Assembly: GCF_020781975.1 (NCBI RefSeq) | Contig: NZ_JAJGNI010000010.1 | Location: 1-64,000 of the forward strand | Direction: 5' to 3' | From: Microbacterium schleiferi | Lineage (GTDB): Bacteria; Actinomycetota; Actinomycetes; Actinomycetales; Microbacteriaceae | Length of the DNA: 64,000 bases | Shown: positions 44,752-56,253 of the stretch, piece by piece | How the letters are laid out: the number at the start of each line of letters is the position of its first letter | Numbering within the stretch: position 1 is the first letter of the stretch | The notes under the pieces: model-generated | What the model saw: only the letters and a program-made list of their open reading frames with translations | Database searches by the model: none | Told to the model about the DNA's origin: nothing | Translations under genes and position numbers: made by a program

Positions 44752-44827
44752 GGACCGATTGCAGGATCATCGTCGGGCCAGTCGATGGCCACGCGGGCTG
44801 TCGAGCGAATCATCCTGCGATCGGTCC
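44752..44827. terminator. Long inverted repeat between convergent purH and reductase genes
   Basis: The arms at 44752-44770 (GGACCGATTGCAGGATCAT) and 44809-44827 pair in 17 of 19 positions. They sit between two convergent stops, so the structure may serve as a bidirectional terminator. The arms are long for that job, so a repeat element is an alternative. Confidence 0.6.
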
Positions 44828-44855
44828 CGCGTGGTCCCCGGCGACAGGCTCTCGC

Positions 44856-46274
44856 TCAGGGACGCCCGTAGGCCTCCAGCCAGCGCAACCAGACCTCGCT
44901 GACCGTCGGGTACGACGGGACCGCGTGCCAGAGCCTGCTCAGCGGCACTTCTCCGACGATGGCGATCGTGGCCGAGTGCAGCAGCTCCGCGACATCCGGG
45001 CCCACGAAGGTCGCCCCGACCAGCACTTCGCGCTCTCGGTCGACGACAGCGCGGGCCTGGCCGCGGTAGTCATCCGAAGCCGTGGACGCTCCCGCGATCC
45101 ACGAGAGGTCGTAGTCCAGCACCCGGATGTTGATCCCCGCCGCTTCCGCGCGCTCGGCAGTCAGCCCGACCGAGGCCACCTCGGGGTCGGTGAAGGTGAC
45201 CTGCGGCACGTGGTCGTGATCGGCTGTTGCGACGTGGGCGCCCCATCGAGACGTGTCGACATGGGAACCGCGGGCGCGGGCGGCGATCACGTCCCCCGCG
45301 GCGCGCGCCTGGTATTTGCCCTGGTGGGTGAGGAGCGCGCGGTGATTGACGTCGCCGACCGCATACAACCAGTCGGTATCGCGCACCAGCATCGTGTCGT
45401 CGACATCGAGCCACGCGCCAGGCTTCAGATCGACAGACTCGAGACCGAGGTCTGCGGTACGCGGCACCCTTCCGGTGGCGACGAGCACCTCATCCGCTGT
45501 GACCGACGAGCCATCCGAGAGCACGAGAGTGCGACCCTTCGCGTCGCGGGATGCCGAGACGACATCGACCCCCGTACGGACCTGGGCTCCCTGCGCGGTC
45601 AGCGCCTCGGCCACCATCTCACCCGCGAACGGCTCCATACCGCCCAGCAGCCCGGATCGCGCGATGAGGGTCACCGCCGTGCCGAAACTCGCATACGCGG
45701 TTGCCATCTCGCACCCGACGACCCCACCACCGATGATGGCGAGCGACGCGGGCGCGGACCGTGCGCTTGTCGCTTCGCGGCTCGTCCACGGTTCGATCTC
45801 TCGGAGCCCGGGAGTGTTCGGCAGCAGAGCCGCCGAGCCGGTGCAGACGGCAACGGCGTGTGTGGCGATGAGGTCGACGACCTCGCCGCCGGGACGGGTG
45901 ACTTCGACCCGCTTGCGGCCCGCGATACGGGCATGTCCCCGCACCAGATCGATTCCCGCGCTCTCGAGCCACTCGACCTGCGAGGAGTCATTCCAGTCGT
46001 GCGTCATCCGGGTGCGGCGCGCCAAGGCTGCAGCGACATCAACGTTGCCGGTGACGGCCTGCTTTGCGCCGTCGACTGCTCGGGCAGCCCGCAGTACCGA
46101 TCCCGCGCGCAGCAGCGCCTTCGAGGGCATACACGCCCAGTACGAGCACTCGCCACCGACGAGTTCGCTCTCCACGATGACGACCCGCAGGCCGCCCTGC
46201 ACTGCCCGGTCGGCGACGTTCTCGCCAACCGGCCCTGCCCCGATCACAACAAGGTCATATTCGCGCGCGCCCAT
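44856..46274 (-). CDS. Pyridine nucleotide-disulfide oxidoreductase
   Basis: A 472-residue class I flavoprotein reductase. It has FAD motif VIGAGPVGENVADRAVQGG, the redox disulfide GGECSYWACMPSKALLRAG (CxxxxC), NAD(P)-binding SLAIIGGGVVGCEMATAYA and the second FAD contact LYAVGDVNHRALLTHQGKYQ. The C-terminal interface domain ends HAVPSYPTVSEVWLRWLEAY, with the His of the catalytic pair. It resembles dihydrolipoyl-dehydrogenase or mycothione-reductase type enzymes, without an acyltransferase complex nearby; the substrate is not settled. I start at MGAREYDLVV. Confidence 0.9.
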   Translation of the reverse strand: MGAREYDLVVIGAGPVGENVADRAVQGGLRVVIVESELVGGECSYWACMPSKALLRAGSVLRAARAVDGAKQAVTGNVDVAAALARRTRMTHDWNDSSQVEWLESAGIDLVRGHARIAGRKRVEVTRPGGEVVDLIATHAVAVCTGSAALLPNTPGLREIEPWTSREATSARSAPASLAIIGGGVVGCEMATAYASFGTAVTLIARSGLLGGMEPFAGEMVAEALTAQGAQVRTGVDVVSASRDAKGRTLVLSDGSSVTADEVLVATGRVPRTADLGLESVDLKPGAWLDVDDTMLVRDTDWLYAVGDVNHRALLTHQGKYQARAAGDVIAARARGSHVDTSRWGAHVATADHDHVPQVTFTDPEVASVGLTAERAEAAGINIRVLDYDLSWIAGASTASDDYRGQARAVVDREREVLVGATFVGPDVAELLHSATIAIVGEVPLSRLWHAVPSYPTVSEVWLRWLEAYGRP

Positions 46275-46367
46275 ATGCCACGGTAACCCGCGTGCCCCGC
46301 GGCTGTCTCCCGCTGCCGTGTCTGATTTCCGCCAGTGCGCGGGGGAGGGGCGTGGGAGTCTTGACCC

Positions 46368-47885
46368 GTGCTCTCCATGACCTTCGACGAACGGTACGCC
46401 GCGATCCAGTCGCGCGACGCCCGGTTCGACGGTCAATTCGTGACCGCCGTCAGCTCAACAGGCATATATTGCCGACCCAGCTGCCCGGCCAGAACGCCGA
46501 AGCCGGCGAACGTGACCTTCTATCCGACCAGCGCCGCCGCCCACGAAGCGGGGTACCGCGCGTGCAAGCGGTGCCTGCCCGAGGCGGCTCCCGGCTCCCC
46601 GGATTGGGACGTGCGCGGCGACGTTGCCGCGCGGGCGATGCGCCTCATCGCCGACGGGGTCATCGAGCGCGAAGGTGTTCCGGGGCTCGCACACCGACTC
46701 GGCTACTCGCCGCGGCATCTGACCAGACTGCTGACGGCCGAACTCGGCGCCGGACCGCTCGCGCTCAGTCGCGCGCAGCGGGCACACACGGCGCGGATGC
46801 TGCTGGTGGGCACCGCGATGCCGGCATCCGACATCGCCTTCGCGTCGGGTTTTGCCAGTGTGCGGCAGTTCAACGACACGATCCGTGAGGTCTTCGGGCT
46901 CACACCGCTCGAGGTGCGCGCCCGGCGCACGGGGTCCGCAGCACCCGGCGGCGCGATCGATCTGGCGCTGCCGGTGCGAGGTCCGTTCGATGCTGCGGGA
47001 CTGTTCGCCTGGATGAGCGCGCGGGCGTTGCCCGGTGTCGAGGTGGCAGGAGAGGCATCCTTCGCTCGGACGGTGCTGCTGGCCTCGGGTCCCGCCTGGT
47101 TCGAGGTGAGAACGGATGCCGGCGGCCTGCGCCTGCGCGCGACGGTGACGGCCCTATCTGATCTCGCGACCCTCGTTGCTCGCGTTCGTCGCATCTTCGA
47201 CCTGGATGCCGATCCGCTCGCGATCGACTCCGCACTGTCGCGGCATCCCGAACTCGAGCCGCGGGTCCGGGCGATTCCCGGCATCCGGGTTCCGGGCGCA
47301 GCCGACCCCCACGAGATGCTCATCCGCGCGATGGTGGGCCAGCAGATCACTGTCGCCGCGGCGCGCACGGCGCTGACCGCTCTTGCCGATGCGCTGGGCG
47401 AGGAGGTCGCCGGGCCCGACGGCCTGACCCGGCTGTTTCCGACGATGGCAACCATCGCCGATCACGGCGCCGAGGTGCTGCGGGGTCCTGCGGCACGCAT
47501 CCGATCGATCGTCGGCGCCGCGCGAGCCCTGGCCGAGGGAGAGGTGACCCTCACGATCGCCGACGACGGGAGCGAGCAGCGCCGAGCCCTGCTCGCTCTT
47601 CCCGGCGTCGGACCGTGGACCGCCGACTACGTGCGGATGCGGGTGCTCGGCGACCCCGACGTGTTCTTGCCCACGGACGTCGCCGTCCGAAGTGGCGCCC
47701 GAGCCCTCGGCATCCCTGCGGAGGGGCTCGAGACCTGGGCGGCGACAGTCGCGCCCTGGCGCAGCTACCTGAGCGCGCACCTGTGGCGAGCCGTCCCCGC
47801 CCGGCCCGGCCGAGCCGCGACCGCGCGTACCAGCACTGTCCGTTCCCCCGCGCCCGCCGCGTCAGCCGAGGAGGTTCTCACATGA
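46368..47885 (+). CDS. AdaA-AlkA fusion: methyl-sensing activator and 3-methyladenine glycosylase
   Basis: A 505-residue protein. The first 80 residues are the Ada zinc domain with Cys35, Cys39, Cys66 and Cys69 (YCRPSC, CKRC), where Cys35 accepts methyl from phosphotriesters. An AraC-type helix-turn-helix follows ([36 protein letters not shown]). The rest is an AlkA glycosylase with the helix-hairpin-helix [20 protein letters not shown] and catalytic Asp in [14 protein letters not shown]. So one protein senses and repairs alkylation damage. Its stop overlaps the ogt start. GTG 46368 is used; ATG 46377 is possible. Confidence 0.95.
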   Translation: MLSMTFDERYAAIQSRDARFDGQFVTAVSSTGIYCRPSCPARTPKPANVTFYPTSAAAHEAGYRACKRCLPEAAPGSPDWDVRGDVAARAMRLIADGVIEREGVPGLAHRLGYSPRHLTRLLTAELGAGPLALSRAQRAHTARMLLVGTAMPASDIAFASGFASVRQFNDTIREVFGLTPLEVRARRTGSAAPGGAIDLALPVRGPFDAAGLFAWMSARALPGVEVAGEASFARTVLLASGPAWFEVRTDAGGLRLRATVTALSDLATLVARVRRIFDLDADPLAIDSALSRHPELEPRVRAIPGIRVPGAADPHEMLIRAMVGQQITVAAARTALTALADALGEEVAGPDGLTRLFPTMATIADHGAEVLRGPAARIRSIVGAARALAEGEVTLTIADDGSEQRRALLALPGVGPWTADYVRMRVLGDPDVFLPTDVAVRSGARALGIPAEGLETWAATVAPWRSYLSAHLWRAVPARPGRAATARTSTVRSPAPAASAEEVLT

Positions 47886-48406
47886 CCCTGACCGCCGTTC
47901 TCCAGTTCGTCGACACTCCCGACGGCCCGTTCGCGATCCTCGCCGCCGACGATGGCGCGGTGCTCTCATCGGGGTGGACCGACTCCGCCGAACGCATCGT
48001 GGAGCGCATCCGTCCGGCCGATCGGCCCGCGGACATCCGCTCCGGCACGACGGATGCCGCATCCGTCGTCCGCGACTACTACGCCGGTGATCTCGCGGCG
48101 ATCGACGCCGTGCCGGTCCGGCAGTTCGGTACGGCCGGTCAGCTGGCCGGATGGGCGGCACTTCGCCGGATCGCACCCGGAGCGCCGCTGTCGTACGCGA
48201 CGTTCGCCGCAGCGCTCGGTCATCCCGCAGCGGTGCGGGCCGCGGCATCCGTCTGCGCCCGCAATGCGCCGGCGCTGTTCGTGCCATGCCACCGCGTGCT
48301 GCGGACCGACGGGAGCCTCGGGGGATTCGCGTGGGGGATCGAGATCAAGCGTTCGCTGCTGGATCGAGAGAATCCGTCCTTGCTTTCAGCCGACTCTCAG
48401 GCATAG
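47882..48406 (+). CDS. ogt: Methylated-DNA-protein cysteine methyltransferase
   Basis: A 174-residue suicide repair protein for O6-methylguanine. The active site is [20 protein letters not shown] with acceptor Cys136, and the DNA-binding helix precedes it ([20 protein letters not shown]). It starts in an ATGA overlap with the AdaA-AlkA gene, so the whole adaptive response is one operon. The symbol follows the usual name for the short, domain-free form. Confidence 0.93.
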   Translation: MTLTAVLQFVDTPDGPFAILAADDGAVLSSGWTDSAERIVERIRPADRPADIRSGTTDAASVVRDYYAGDLAAIDAVPVRQFGTAGQLAGWAALRRIAPGAPLSYATFAAALGHPAAVRAAASVCARNAPALFVPCHRVLRTDGSLGGFAWGIEIKRSLLDRENPSLLSADSQA

Positions 48407-48412
48407 TCTGAA

Positions 48413-48437
48413 GGGCTGCCGCGTCGTGCGGCAGCCC
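48413..48437 (+). promoter_or_regulatory. Strong 5' hairpin at the head of the exporter leader
   Basis: GGGCTGCCGC (48413-48422) and GCGGCAGCCC (48428-48437) form a perfect 10-bp stem with a five-base loop. It follows the ogt stop by six bases and precedes the leader ORF ribosome binding site by seven. It may terminate ada-ogt or sit at the 5' end of the exporter mRNA: a weak promoter (TTGCTT, 18 bases, TAGTCT) ends just upstream. There is no T-run. Confidence 0.5.
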
Positions 48438-48456
48438 GTACGCCAAGGAGGATGCC

Positions 48457-48543
48457 ATGTATCAGATCGCTTTCGTCGCGAGTCCTGTCGTCCTCATCGC
48501 CGCGGCGCCCCTGCGTCACCGCGGTCCCGCGATGACGCGCTAG
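48457..48543 (+). CDS. 28-residue leader ORF upstream of the ABC exporter
   Basis: ATG at 48457 has an excellent ribosome binding site (AAGGAGG, five bases before). It encodes a 28-residue peptide beginning MYQIAFVASPVVLIAAAPLR and ending PAMTR, then TAG. A hydrophobic start and a basic end are seen, with no known family. It lies 166 bases ahead of a heterodimeric drug-exporter-like operon with no other gene between, and a strong hairpin stands before it. The layout resembles ribosome-mediated attenuation, as reported for Bacillus bmrB-bmrCD. Its translation is likely from the ribosome binding site; the regulatory role is inference. Confidence 0.55.
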   Translation: MYQIAFVASPVVLIAAAPLRHRGPAMTR

Positions 48544-48709
48544 CAGCGTCGCGACGCACTCGTTCGCGTGTCGGTGACCTGACCGGTCGCGGCACACTCT
48601 CGGCGCCCGCAGCGTTGTCGACCACGGCATAGCACCCTCGCCTCAGGCTCTGGCTGCCGCCCTCCCCGCCCGCAGACCCGCGGGTTCGCTTCGCCCTCCC
48701 ACAAGGACC

Positions 48710-50533
48710 ATGACCGTTACGCCTTCATCCCCCACGCCCCACCTGTCGACCCTTCGTGCCCTGGGCCGGCTGCTGCCCTTCGCCCGGCCGGTGCTGCCTC
48801 GGCTGGTCCTCGGCGCGGCAAGTGCGATGCTCGCCTCGGTGCTGGCGCTCATGTTTCCGCTCGTGCTCGAGGTGATCGTCGGCGGCCCGATCGCCTCGGG
48901 CGACCCCGGCCAGATCGCGTGGGGCGCGGCGGCGATCCTGGCGCTCGGCCTTGCCGAAGCGGCAATGGTCTGGGCGCGCCGGTGGTTCGTGCTCGCACCG
49001 TCGACGAGGGTGGAATTCGAGCTGCGGACGACGTTCTATCGCCGACTGCAGCGCCTGCCCGTTGCCTTCCACGACCGCTGGCAGTCCGGTCAGCTGCTCT
49101 CGCGGATGATGCAAGACATCAGCATCATCCGACGCTGGCTCGCGTTCGGTCTCGTGTTGCTGGTGGTCAACGTCCTCACGATCATCGTCGGCGCGGTCTT
49201 GCTGTTCCAGTGGCACTGGTTGCTCGGCGTGATCTTCCTGGTCACCTCCGCGCCCCTCTGGTATGCCGGATACCGCTTCGAGAAGCGATATGGAACTCTC
49301 GCCCGCCAGTCGCAGGACCAGGCCGGAGACCTCGCCACCTCCGTCGAAGAGAGCGTGCACGGCATCCGCGTGCTCAAGGCCTTCGGGCGGGGATCGCACG
49401 CCCTGCAGAAGTTCGCCCGCCAGGCCGAGACCCTGCGCGAGACCGAGATTCATAAGGCGCGCGCTGTCGGGCTGATCTGGTTCTGGCTGATCCTGCTTCC
49501 TGACATCGCGTTCGCTCTCGCACTCGGTGCCGGTATCGCGCTCATTCAGATGGGTCAGCTGAACGCCGCTGAACTGATCGCATTCTTCGCGATGGCGACG
49601 GTGCTGCGCTGGCCCATGGAGTCGATCGGATTCCTGTTCTCCTTCCTGCTGGATGCCCGCACCGCCACCGACCGTATCTTCGAGGTGTTCGACGAGGTCG
49701 ACACCATCACCGATCCCGAGCAGCCGAAGACCCTTGCCTCTCCTCGCGGTGAGTTGGCGTTCGAGGGCGTCCATTTCCGCTATCAGGACGCGCCGGAAAG
49801 CCAGCGCGACCTGCTCGACGGTGTCGATCTCGTGCTGCGTCCCGGCGAGACGATGGCCCTCGTCGGTCTCACCGGGTCAGGAAAGACGACCCTCACGACC
49901 CTGCCCACACGGCTCTACGACGTGACCGGCGGCCGGGTGACCCTGGATGGGGTCGACATCCGTGATCTGACTCTCGCAGAGCTGCGTACCCACATCGGCA
50001 TGGCGTTTGAGGATGCGACGCTGTTCTCGCAGACCGTGCGCGAGAACGTCTTGCTCGGTCGCGAAGACCTCGTCCCTGGCAGCCCCGAGGCCGAGGCCGC
50101 GCTGCAGGAAGCGCTCGCGGTTGCACAGGCGAGCTTCGTCGACGACCTCCCCGACGGCGTCGACACGGTCATCGGCGAAGAGGGACTCAGCCTGTCTGGC
50201 GGGCAGCGCCAGCGTCTGGCGCTCGCGCGGGCGGTCGCGGCAAAGCCCGCCGTGCTCGTTCTCGATGACCCGCTGTCGGCCCTCGACGTTGACACCGAGG
50301 CTCTCGTGGAGGATGCCCTGCGGCGGGTCCTCGCCAACACGACGGCACTGGTCATCGCGCATCGACCGTCGACGGTGACGCTCGCCGACCGCGTCGCTCT
50401 GCTCGAGGACGGCAAGGTGACGGCGGTGGGGAAGCACTCGGACCTGCTCCGCGAGAGCGAGCACTACCGGTACGTCATCTCGAGCCTGGAAGACGAACAA
50501 GCCCGCATGCGAGAAAGGGAGGTGACACTGTGA
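48710..50533 (+). CDS. Heterodimeric ABC exporter subunit with degenerate Walker B
   Basis: A 607-residue half-transporter: six-helix membrane domain (about 30-320) and ATPase domain. Walker A is GLTGSGKTT and the signature is the canonical LSGGQRQR, but Walker B reads [11 protein letters not shown], with Asp520 where the catalytic Glu belongs. This is the pattern of the non-hydrolysing subunit in asymmetric exporters such as BmrC, TM287 or LmrC. It couples to the partner gene through a GTGA overlap. Drug, lipid or peptide export is likely; the substrate is unknown. Confidence 0.92.
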   Translation: MTVTPSSPTPHLSTLRALGRLLPFARPVLPRLVLGAASAMLASVLALMFPLVLEVIVGGPIASGDPGQIAWGAAAILALGLAEAAMVWARRWFVLAPSTRVEFELRTTFYRRLQRLPVAFHDRWQSGQLLSRMMQDISIIRRWLAFGLVLLVVNVLTIIVGAVLLFQWHWLLGVIFLVTSAPLWYAGYRFEKRYGTLARQSQDQAGDLATSVEESVHGIRVLKAFGRGSHALQKFARQAETLRETEIHKARAVGLIWFWLILLPDIAFALALGAGIALIQMGQLNAAELIAFFAMATVLRWPMESIGFLFSFLLDARTATDRIFEVFDEVDTITDPEQPKTLASPRGELAFEGVHFRYQDAPESQRDLLDGVDLVLRPGETMALVGLTGSGKTTLTTLPTRLYDVTGGRVTLDGVDIRDLTLAELRTHIGMAFEDATLFSQTVRENVLLGREDLVPGSPEAEAALQEALAVAQASFVDDLPDGVDTVIGEEGLSLSGGQRQRLALARAVAAKPAVLVLDDPLSALDVDTEALVEDALRRVLANTTALVIAHRPSTVTLADRVALLEDGKVTAVGKHSDLLRESEHYRYVISSLEDEQARMREREVTL

Positions 50534-52347
50534 GCGCCACTGTCGTGGGAACTGCCGGCGAAGACCGGTCAGACTACACGCGGGACGAGAGCCGCGCCAT
50601 CCGTCGCCGCTCGCTGCGCCTGCTCGGGTCGCTGATCTCGCCGCTGCGGTGGCAGGTTGTCCTCGCCGGTGTCGTGCTGGTCGTATCGACGGCCCTGCAG
50701 GTAGCGGGCCCCGCGCTGATCGCGTTCGGCATCGACACCGCGCTTCCGCTCGTTCTGGCGCCGCAGACGAACTGGATGCCGACGATCGGGGTCGTCGCCG
50801 TCTACCTCGTCGCCGGGCTCGGCGGCGCGGGCCTCGTGGGCTGGTTCGCGGTCGTTGCGGCTCGCCTCACGCAGGCCGTGATGCTGGATCTTCGCAAGCG
50901 GATCTTCCTGCACACGCAGCGGCTCAGCCTCGAGTTCCACGAGTCCTACACCTCGGGCCGCATCATCTCGCGGCAGACCAGCGACCTGGAATCCATCCGG
51001 GAGCTTCTCGACGGTGGGCTCAACCAACTCGTCTCGGGGCTGCTGTACGGCGGGTTCACGCTGATCGCGCTGCTGCTGCTGGACTGGCAGTCCGGAGTCA
51101 TCCTCGCCGTCATGGGAGTTCCGCTGTTCCTGCTGATGCGTTGGTTCTACCGCCGCTCGCAGGCTGTCTACCGTGAGTCACGCGTTATCAGCGCGAAGCT
51201 CATCGTGAAGTTCGTCGAGACCATGACCGGCATCCGTGCCGTCAAGGCGTTCCGCAAGGAGCCGCGCAACGACGATGAGTTCGGAGACGTCGCCGAGGAC
51301 TACCGGGACGTCAACATGCGCTCGATCCGCCTGTTCGGCACGTTCGAGCCTGGCCTCATGGCTGTCGCCTCGGTGAGCATTGCCCTGGTCGTGCTGTGGG
51401 GAGGCCTGCGGGTTGCCGACGGGGCGATCGCCATCGGCATCCTGCTGGCAAGCGTCCTCTACGTGCGGAACTTCTTCGCACCTCTGCAGGAGGTCGCGAT
51501 GTTCCTGAACTCGTACCAGGCTGCCACTGCGGCGCTTGAGAAGGTCTCGGGGGTGCTGGAGGAGGAGCCGACGGTTCCCGACCCGACCGATGCCGTCGAC
51601 CTGTGGACCGCGCGCGGACACGTCGCGTTCGAAGACGTCACGTTCGGGTACGCGGATGACCGCGTCATCCTGCCGCACTTCTCGCTCGACATCCCCGCAG
51701 GGCAGACCATTGCCCTGGTCGGCACGACGGGGGCGGGCAAGTCGACGCTCGCGAAGCTCGTCTCGCGCTTCTACGACCCGACGCGCGGCGCGGTGACCCT
51801 CGACGGGGTCGACCTGCGGCGCCTGCACCCGAAGGACCTGCGGCGCGCGATCGTCATGGTCACGCAGGAGGCTTACCTGTTCAGCGGCACGGTCGCCGAC
51901 AACATCGCGCTCGGGAAGCCCGACGCGACGCTCGACGAGATCGAGTCGGCGGCGAAGGCGGTGGGGGCTGATGCCTTCATCCGGGCTTTGCCCGACGGCT
52001 ACGACACCGACGTGAACAAGCGCGGCGGCCGCGTTTCGGCGGGGCAGCGTCAGCTGATCTCGTTCGCGCGGGCGTTCCTCGCAAACCCGGCGGTGCTGAT
52101 TCTCGACGAAGCGACGGCTTCGCTCGACATCCCGTCAGAGCGGGCGATTCAGGATGCCTTGCAGACGCTCCTGGCAGACCGCACGGCGATCATCATCGCG
52201 CACCGCCTGTCGACTGTGGCCATCGCCGACCGGGTGCTGGTCATGGAGCACGGCAGGATCATCGAGGACGACACCCCCGAGACGCTGATCGCGGGAACGG
52301 GCAAGTTCGCGCAGCTCCATGCGGCGTGGCGGGAGTCGCTGGTCTGA
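50530..52347 (+). CDS. Heterodimeric ABC exporter subunit with canonical Walker B
   Basis: A 605-residue half-transporter, GTG start. The membrane domain has six helices; the ATPase has Walker [10 protein letters not shown] and Walker [13 protein letters not shown] with catalytic Glu527, but its signature is VSAGQRQL rather than LSGGQ. That degenerate signature completes the same ATP site that lacks the Glu in the partner, while the other site is fully canonical. The two genes therefore encode a matched asymmetric pair. The H-loop histidine (IIAHRLSTV) is present. Confidence 0.92.
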   Translation: MSATVVGTAGEDRSDYTRDESRAIRRRSLRLLGSLISPLRWQVVLAGVVLVVSTALQVAGPALIAFGIDTALPLVLAPQTNWMPTIGVVAVYLVAGLGGAGLVGWFAVVAARLTQAVMLDLRKRIFLHTQRLSLEFHESYTSGRIISRQTSDLESIRELLDGGLNQLVSGLLYGGFTLIALLLLDWQSGVILAVMGVPLFLLMRWFYRRSQAVYRESRVISAKLIVKFVETMTGIRAVKAFRKEPRNDDEFGDVAEDYRDVNMRSIRLFGTFEPGLMAVASVSIALVVLWGGLRVADGAIAIGILLASVLYVRNFFAPLQEVAMFLNSYQAATAALEKVSGVLEEEPTVPDPTDAVDLWTARGHVAFEDVTFGYADDRVILPHFSLDIPAGQTIALVGTTGAGKSTLAKLVSRFYDPTRGAVTLDGVDLRRLHPKDLRRAIVMVTQEAYLFSGTVADNIALGKPDATLDEIESAAKAVGADAFIRALPDGYDTDVNKRGGRVSAGQRQLISFARAFLANPAVLILDEATASLDIPSERAIQDALQTLLADRTAIIIAHRLSTVAIADRVLVMEHGRIIEDDTPETLIAGTGKFAQLHAAWRESLV

Positions 52348-52365
52348 CGATGCCGAAAAAGGCGA

Positions 52366-52401
52366 CGGGGCCTCGGTGGGGGAGGGGAATCCGAGGCCCC
52401 G
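52366..52401 (+). terminator. Terminator hairpin after the exporter operon
   Basis: CGGGGCCTCGG (52366-52376) and CCGAGGCCCCG (52391-52401) form an 11-bp perfect stem with a 14-base purine-rich loop, 19 bases after the stop. A second hairpin AGCCCC/GGGGCT follows at about 52415-52433. No T-run is present. Confidence 0.65.
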
Positions 52402-52459
52402 CCGCCAGCCGACAAGCCCCTCGGGTGGGGGCTGAATACTGAGGGTGGGACTCGCCGGA

Positions 52460-52912
52460 TCAGAGCCGGATCTCGGCGACGATCTCACCGTACTCGGTTT
52501 CGCCCACCGGTGTGAAGCCAACGCGCTCGAAGAATGCCTGCGGCCCCTCTTCGCCCGCCCCATAGATGACGTTCACGTGATCGACGCCGTGCTTTCGCGC
52601 TTCTGCGAGCAGGCTTTCGACAGCGAATCGACCGATCCCGCGACCCTGGTCGTCGGCGTCCACGTTGATCCGCCACAGCACCGACCGGAAGTACTCCGAC
52701 ACGCTGTCGCCGTCGAAATTCGCGCTGATGAACCCGACCACGTCGTCGCCGTCGAGCACGACCCGCTGCCACATGGTCTGTGGATCGACATCCCCGGCCG
52801 CCACCTCGTAGCTTTCGGGGGCGAGAAACTCAGCCTGCCCGGGCTTGAGCGACATATTGTTGACAGCTTCCACCGTGGCGGCGGACAGTTCAGCAAGTCG
52901 CAGTTCGGCCAT
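52460..52912 (-). CDS. GNAT-family acetyltransferase
   Basis: A 150-residue protein starting MAELRLAELSAATVEAVNNM. The acetyl-CoA loop appears in LWRINVDADDQGRGIGRFAV (Q/R-x-x-G-x-G as DQGRGIG), followed by VNVIYGAGEEGPQAFFERVG and FTPVG, typical of GNAT motif B. It resembles diamine/spermidine acetyltransferase-like members, but the substrate cannot be told. It is convergent with the exporter operon and divergent from icd. Confidence 0.88.
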   Translation of the reverse strand: MAELRLAELSAATVEAVNNMSLKPGQAEFLAPESYEVAAGDVDPQTMWQRVVLDGDDVVGFISANFDGDSVSEYFRSVLWRINVDADDQGRGIGRFAVESLLAEARKHGVDHVNVIYGAGEEGPQAFFERVGFTPVGETEYGEIVAEIRL

Positions 52913-52974
52913 GTCACACAGGCTAGCCGGGATGCCGCGGTTCAGCATCCCGGGGCACCCTTTTCGGGGGAATT

Positions 52975-52992
52975 TATCTTGATATCGAGATA
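52975..52992. promoter_or_regulatory. Palindrome upstream of icd, shared with sucC
   Basis: TATCTTGATATCGAGATA is an 18-base palindrome with one mismatched pair, centred on GATATC, 55 bases before the icd GTG. Its core TCTTGA-TA-TCGAGA matches the sucC palindrome (TCTCGA-CA-TCGAGA) in spacing and 12 of 14 bases. Confidence 0.6.
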
Positions 52993-53046
52993 GTTAGGCC
53001 GGTGCGGTAGGCTCGTGCGCGGCCCCCGAGCGGAAAGATCAGGCGA

Positions 53047-55266
<2,220 letters not shown>

Positions 55267-55278
55267 TCCACTCTGACT

Positions 55279-55308
55279 CGGGCGGCTCCGCTTCTGCGGG
55301 GCGGCCCG
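55279..55308. terminator. Bidirectional terminator hairpin between icd and kinase genes
   Basis: CGGGCGGCTCCGC and GCGGGGCGGCCCG pair in 11 of 13 positions around the loop TTCT. It lies 12 bases after icd, between convergent genes, and is followed by GTCGTTT on the plus strand. Confidence 0.6.
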
Positions 55309-55332
55309 ACGTCGTTTCCGGGCGTGCCCGGG

Positions 55333-56253
55333 CTAGGCGCGGGCCGACCAGGTGAGGGGGGCGAGCGGGTGATCGGCGGGCAGGTCGATGAGGGCCTCGA
55401 CGCCGTCGATGCCGATCCCGGCGGGCTCCACGATCCGCGCATCCGGTCGCCCATTCACCAGCGCCCGCGTGAACTCCTCGCGCAGCGCCTCGGAACGGAA
55501 GACCCCGCCGATCGCGCACACCGCCGGTTCGGCGTCGACGCGACGCAGCGCCGTGAGCGCGCTCTCTGCCAGCAGGTCCCCGGCACGGCGCAGGATGTCG
55601 AGAGCCACCGCATCCCCGTCCGCGCCTGCCCGTGCGACCTCGGCCGCGAAGGACGCGACGATGCTCACCCGGGCGGGGTCTGCCTGCAGATCGATGTAGG
55701 CCTGCTCGAGATCTGGCCAACGCCCGCGGACGGCATCCGTGAGCGCCGTCGCTGTGCCTCGACCATCGTGGTCGCGCATCGCGGCGACCAGCGCTTCGCG
55801 TCCGAGCCAAAAGCCGCTGCCGGCGTCTCCCATGAGGTAGCCCCAGCCGTCGACGCGCGCGGCGCCGCCGGGGCCGACACCGAGAGTCACGACCCCCGTT
55901 CCCGCCGCGACGACGGCACCGTGCGCGGTGCCGCGGGCGCCGAGGTAGGAGGTCGTCGCATCATGCGCGACGACGGCGTGTGCGGCCCCGGCGCTGCGCA
56001 CCAGCGCCGCGACAGCAGCCGGAGTCGTTTCGCCGTCGGTAAGGCCCGAAACTCCCGCCGCGAGGTGACGGATGTCGAGGTCGAACTCGTCCGCGATCTG
56101 TCGCGCCGCCAGACCGATCTGCGGGAGCACCGGCTGGTCGGTGCGAACGCCCGGCAGCAGGGCCTCACCGACGGATTGGTCAGTGCGCACGCGCACCTTC
56201 ATGCCGGTCTGGCCGGCGTCGATCGCGACGACGGCAGCGGTGCGAGAGCTCAC
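55333..56253 (-). CDS. BadF/BadG-family sugar kinase (GlcNAc-kinase-like)
   Basis: A 306-residue ASKHA-fold kinase, GTG start. Phosphate-1 motif AVVAIDAGQTGMKVRVRTDQ, phosphate-2 VVAAGTGVVTLGVGPGG, the BadF/NagK text GWGYLMGDAGSGFWLGREAL, and the adenosine motif VCAIGGVFRSEALREEF are visible. Family members phosphorylate N-acetylglucosamine and related sugars. It is translationally coupled to an esterase (GTGA overlap) and faces a ROK regulator and sugar transporter, so amino-sugar use is likely. Confidence 0.85.
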   Translation of the reverse strand: MSSRTAAVVAIDAGQTGMKVRVRTDQSVGEALLPGVRTDQPVLPQIGLAARQIADEFDLDIRHLAAGVSGLTDGETTPAAVAALVRSAGAAHAVVAHDATTSYLGARGTAHGAVVAAGTGVVTLGVGPGGAARVDGWGYLMGDAGSGFWLGREALVAAMRDHDGRGTATALTDAVRGRWPDLEQAYIDLQADPARVSIVASFAAEVARAGADGDAVALDILRRAGDLLAESALTALRRVDAEPAVCAIGGVFRSEALREEFTRALVNGRPDARIVEPAGIGIDGVEALIDLPADHPLAPLTWSARA

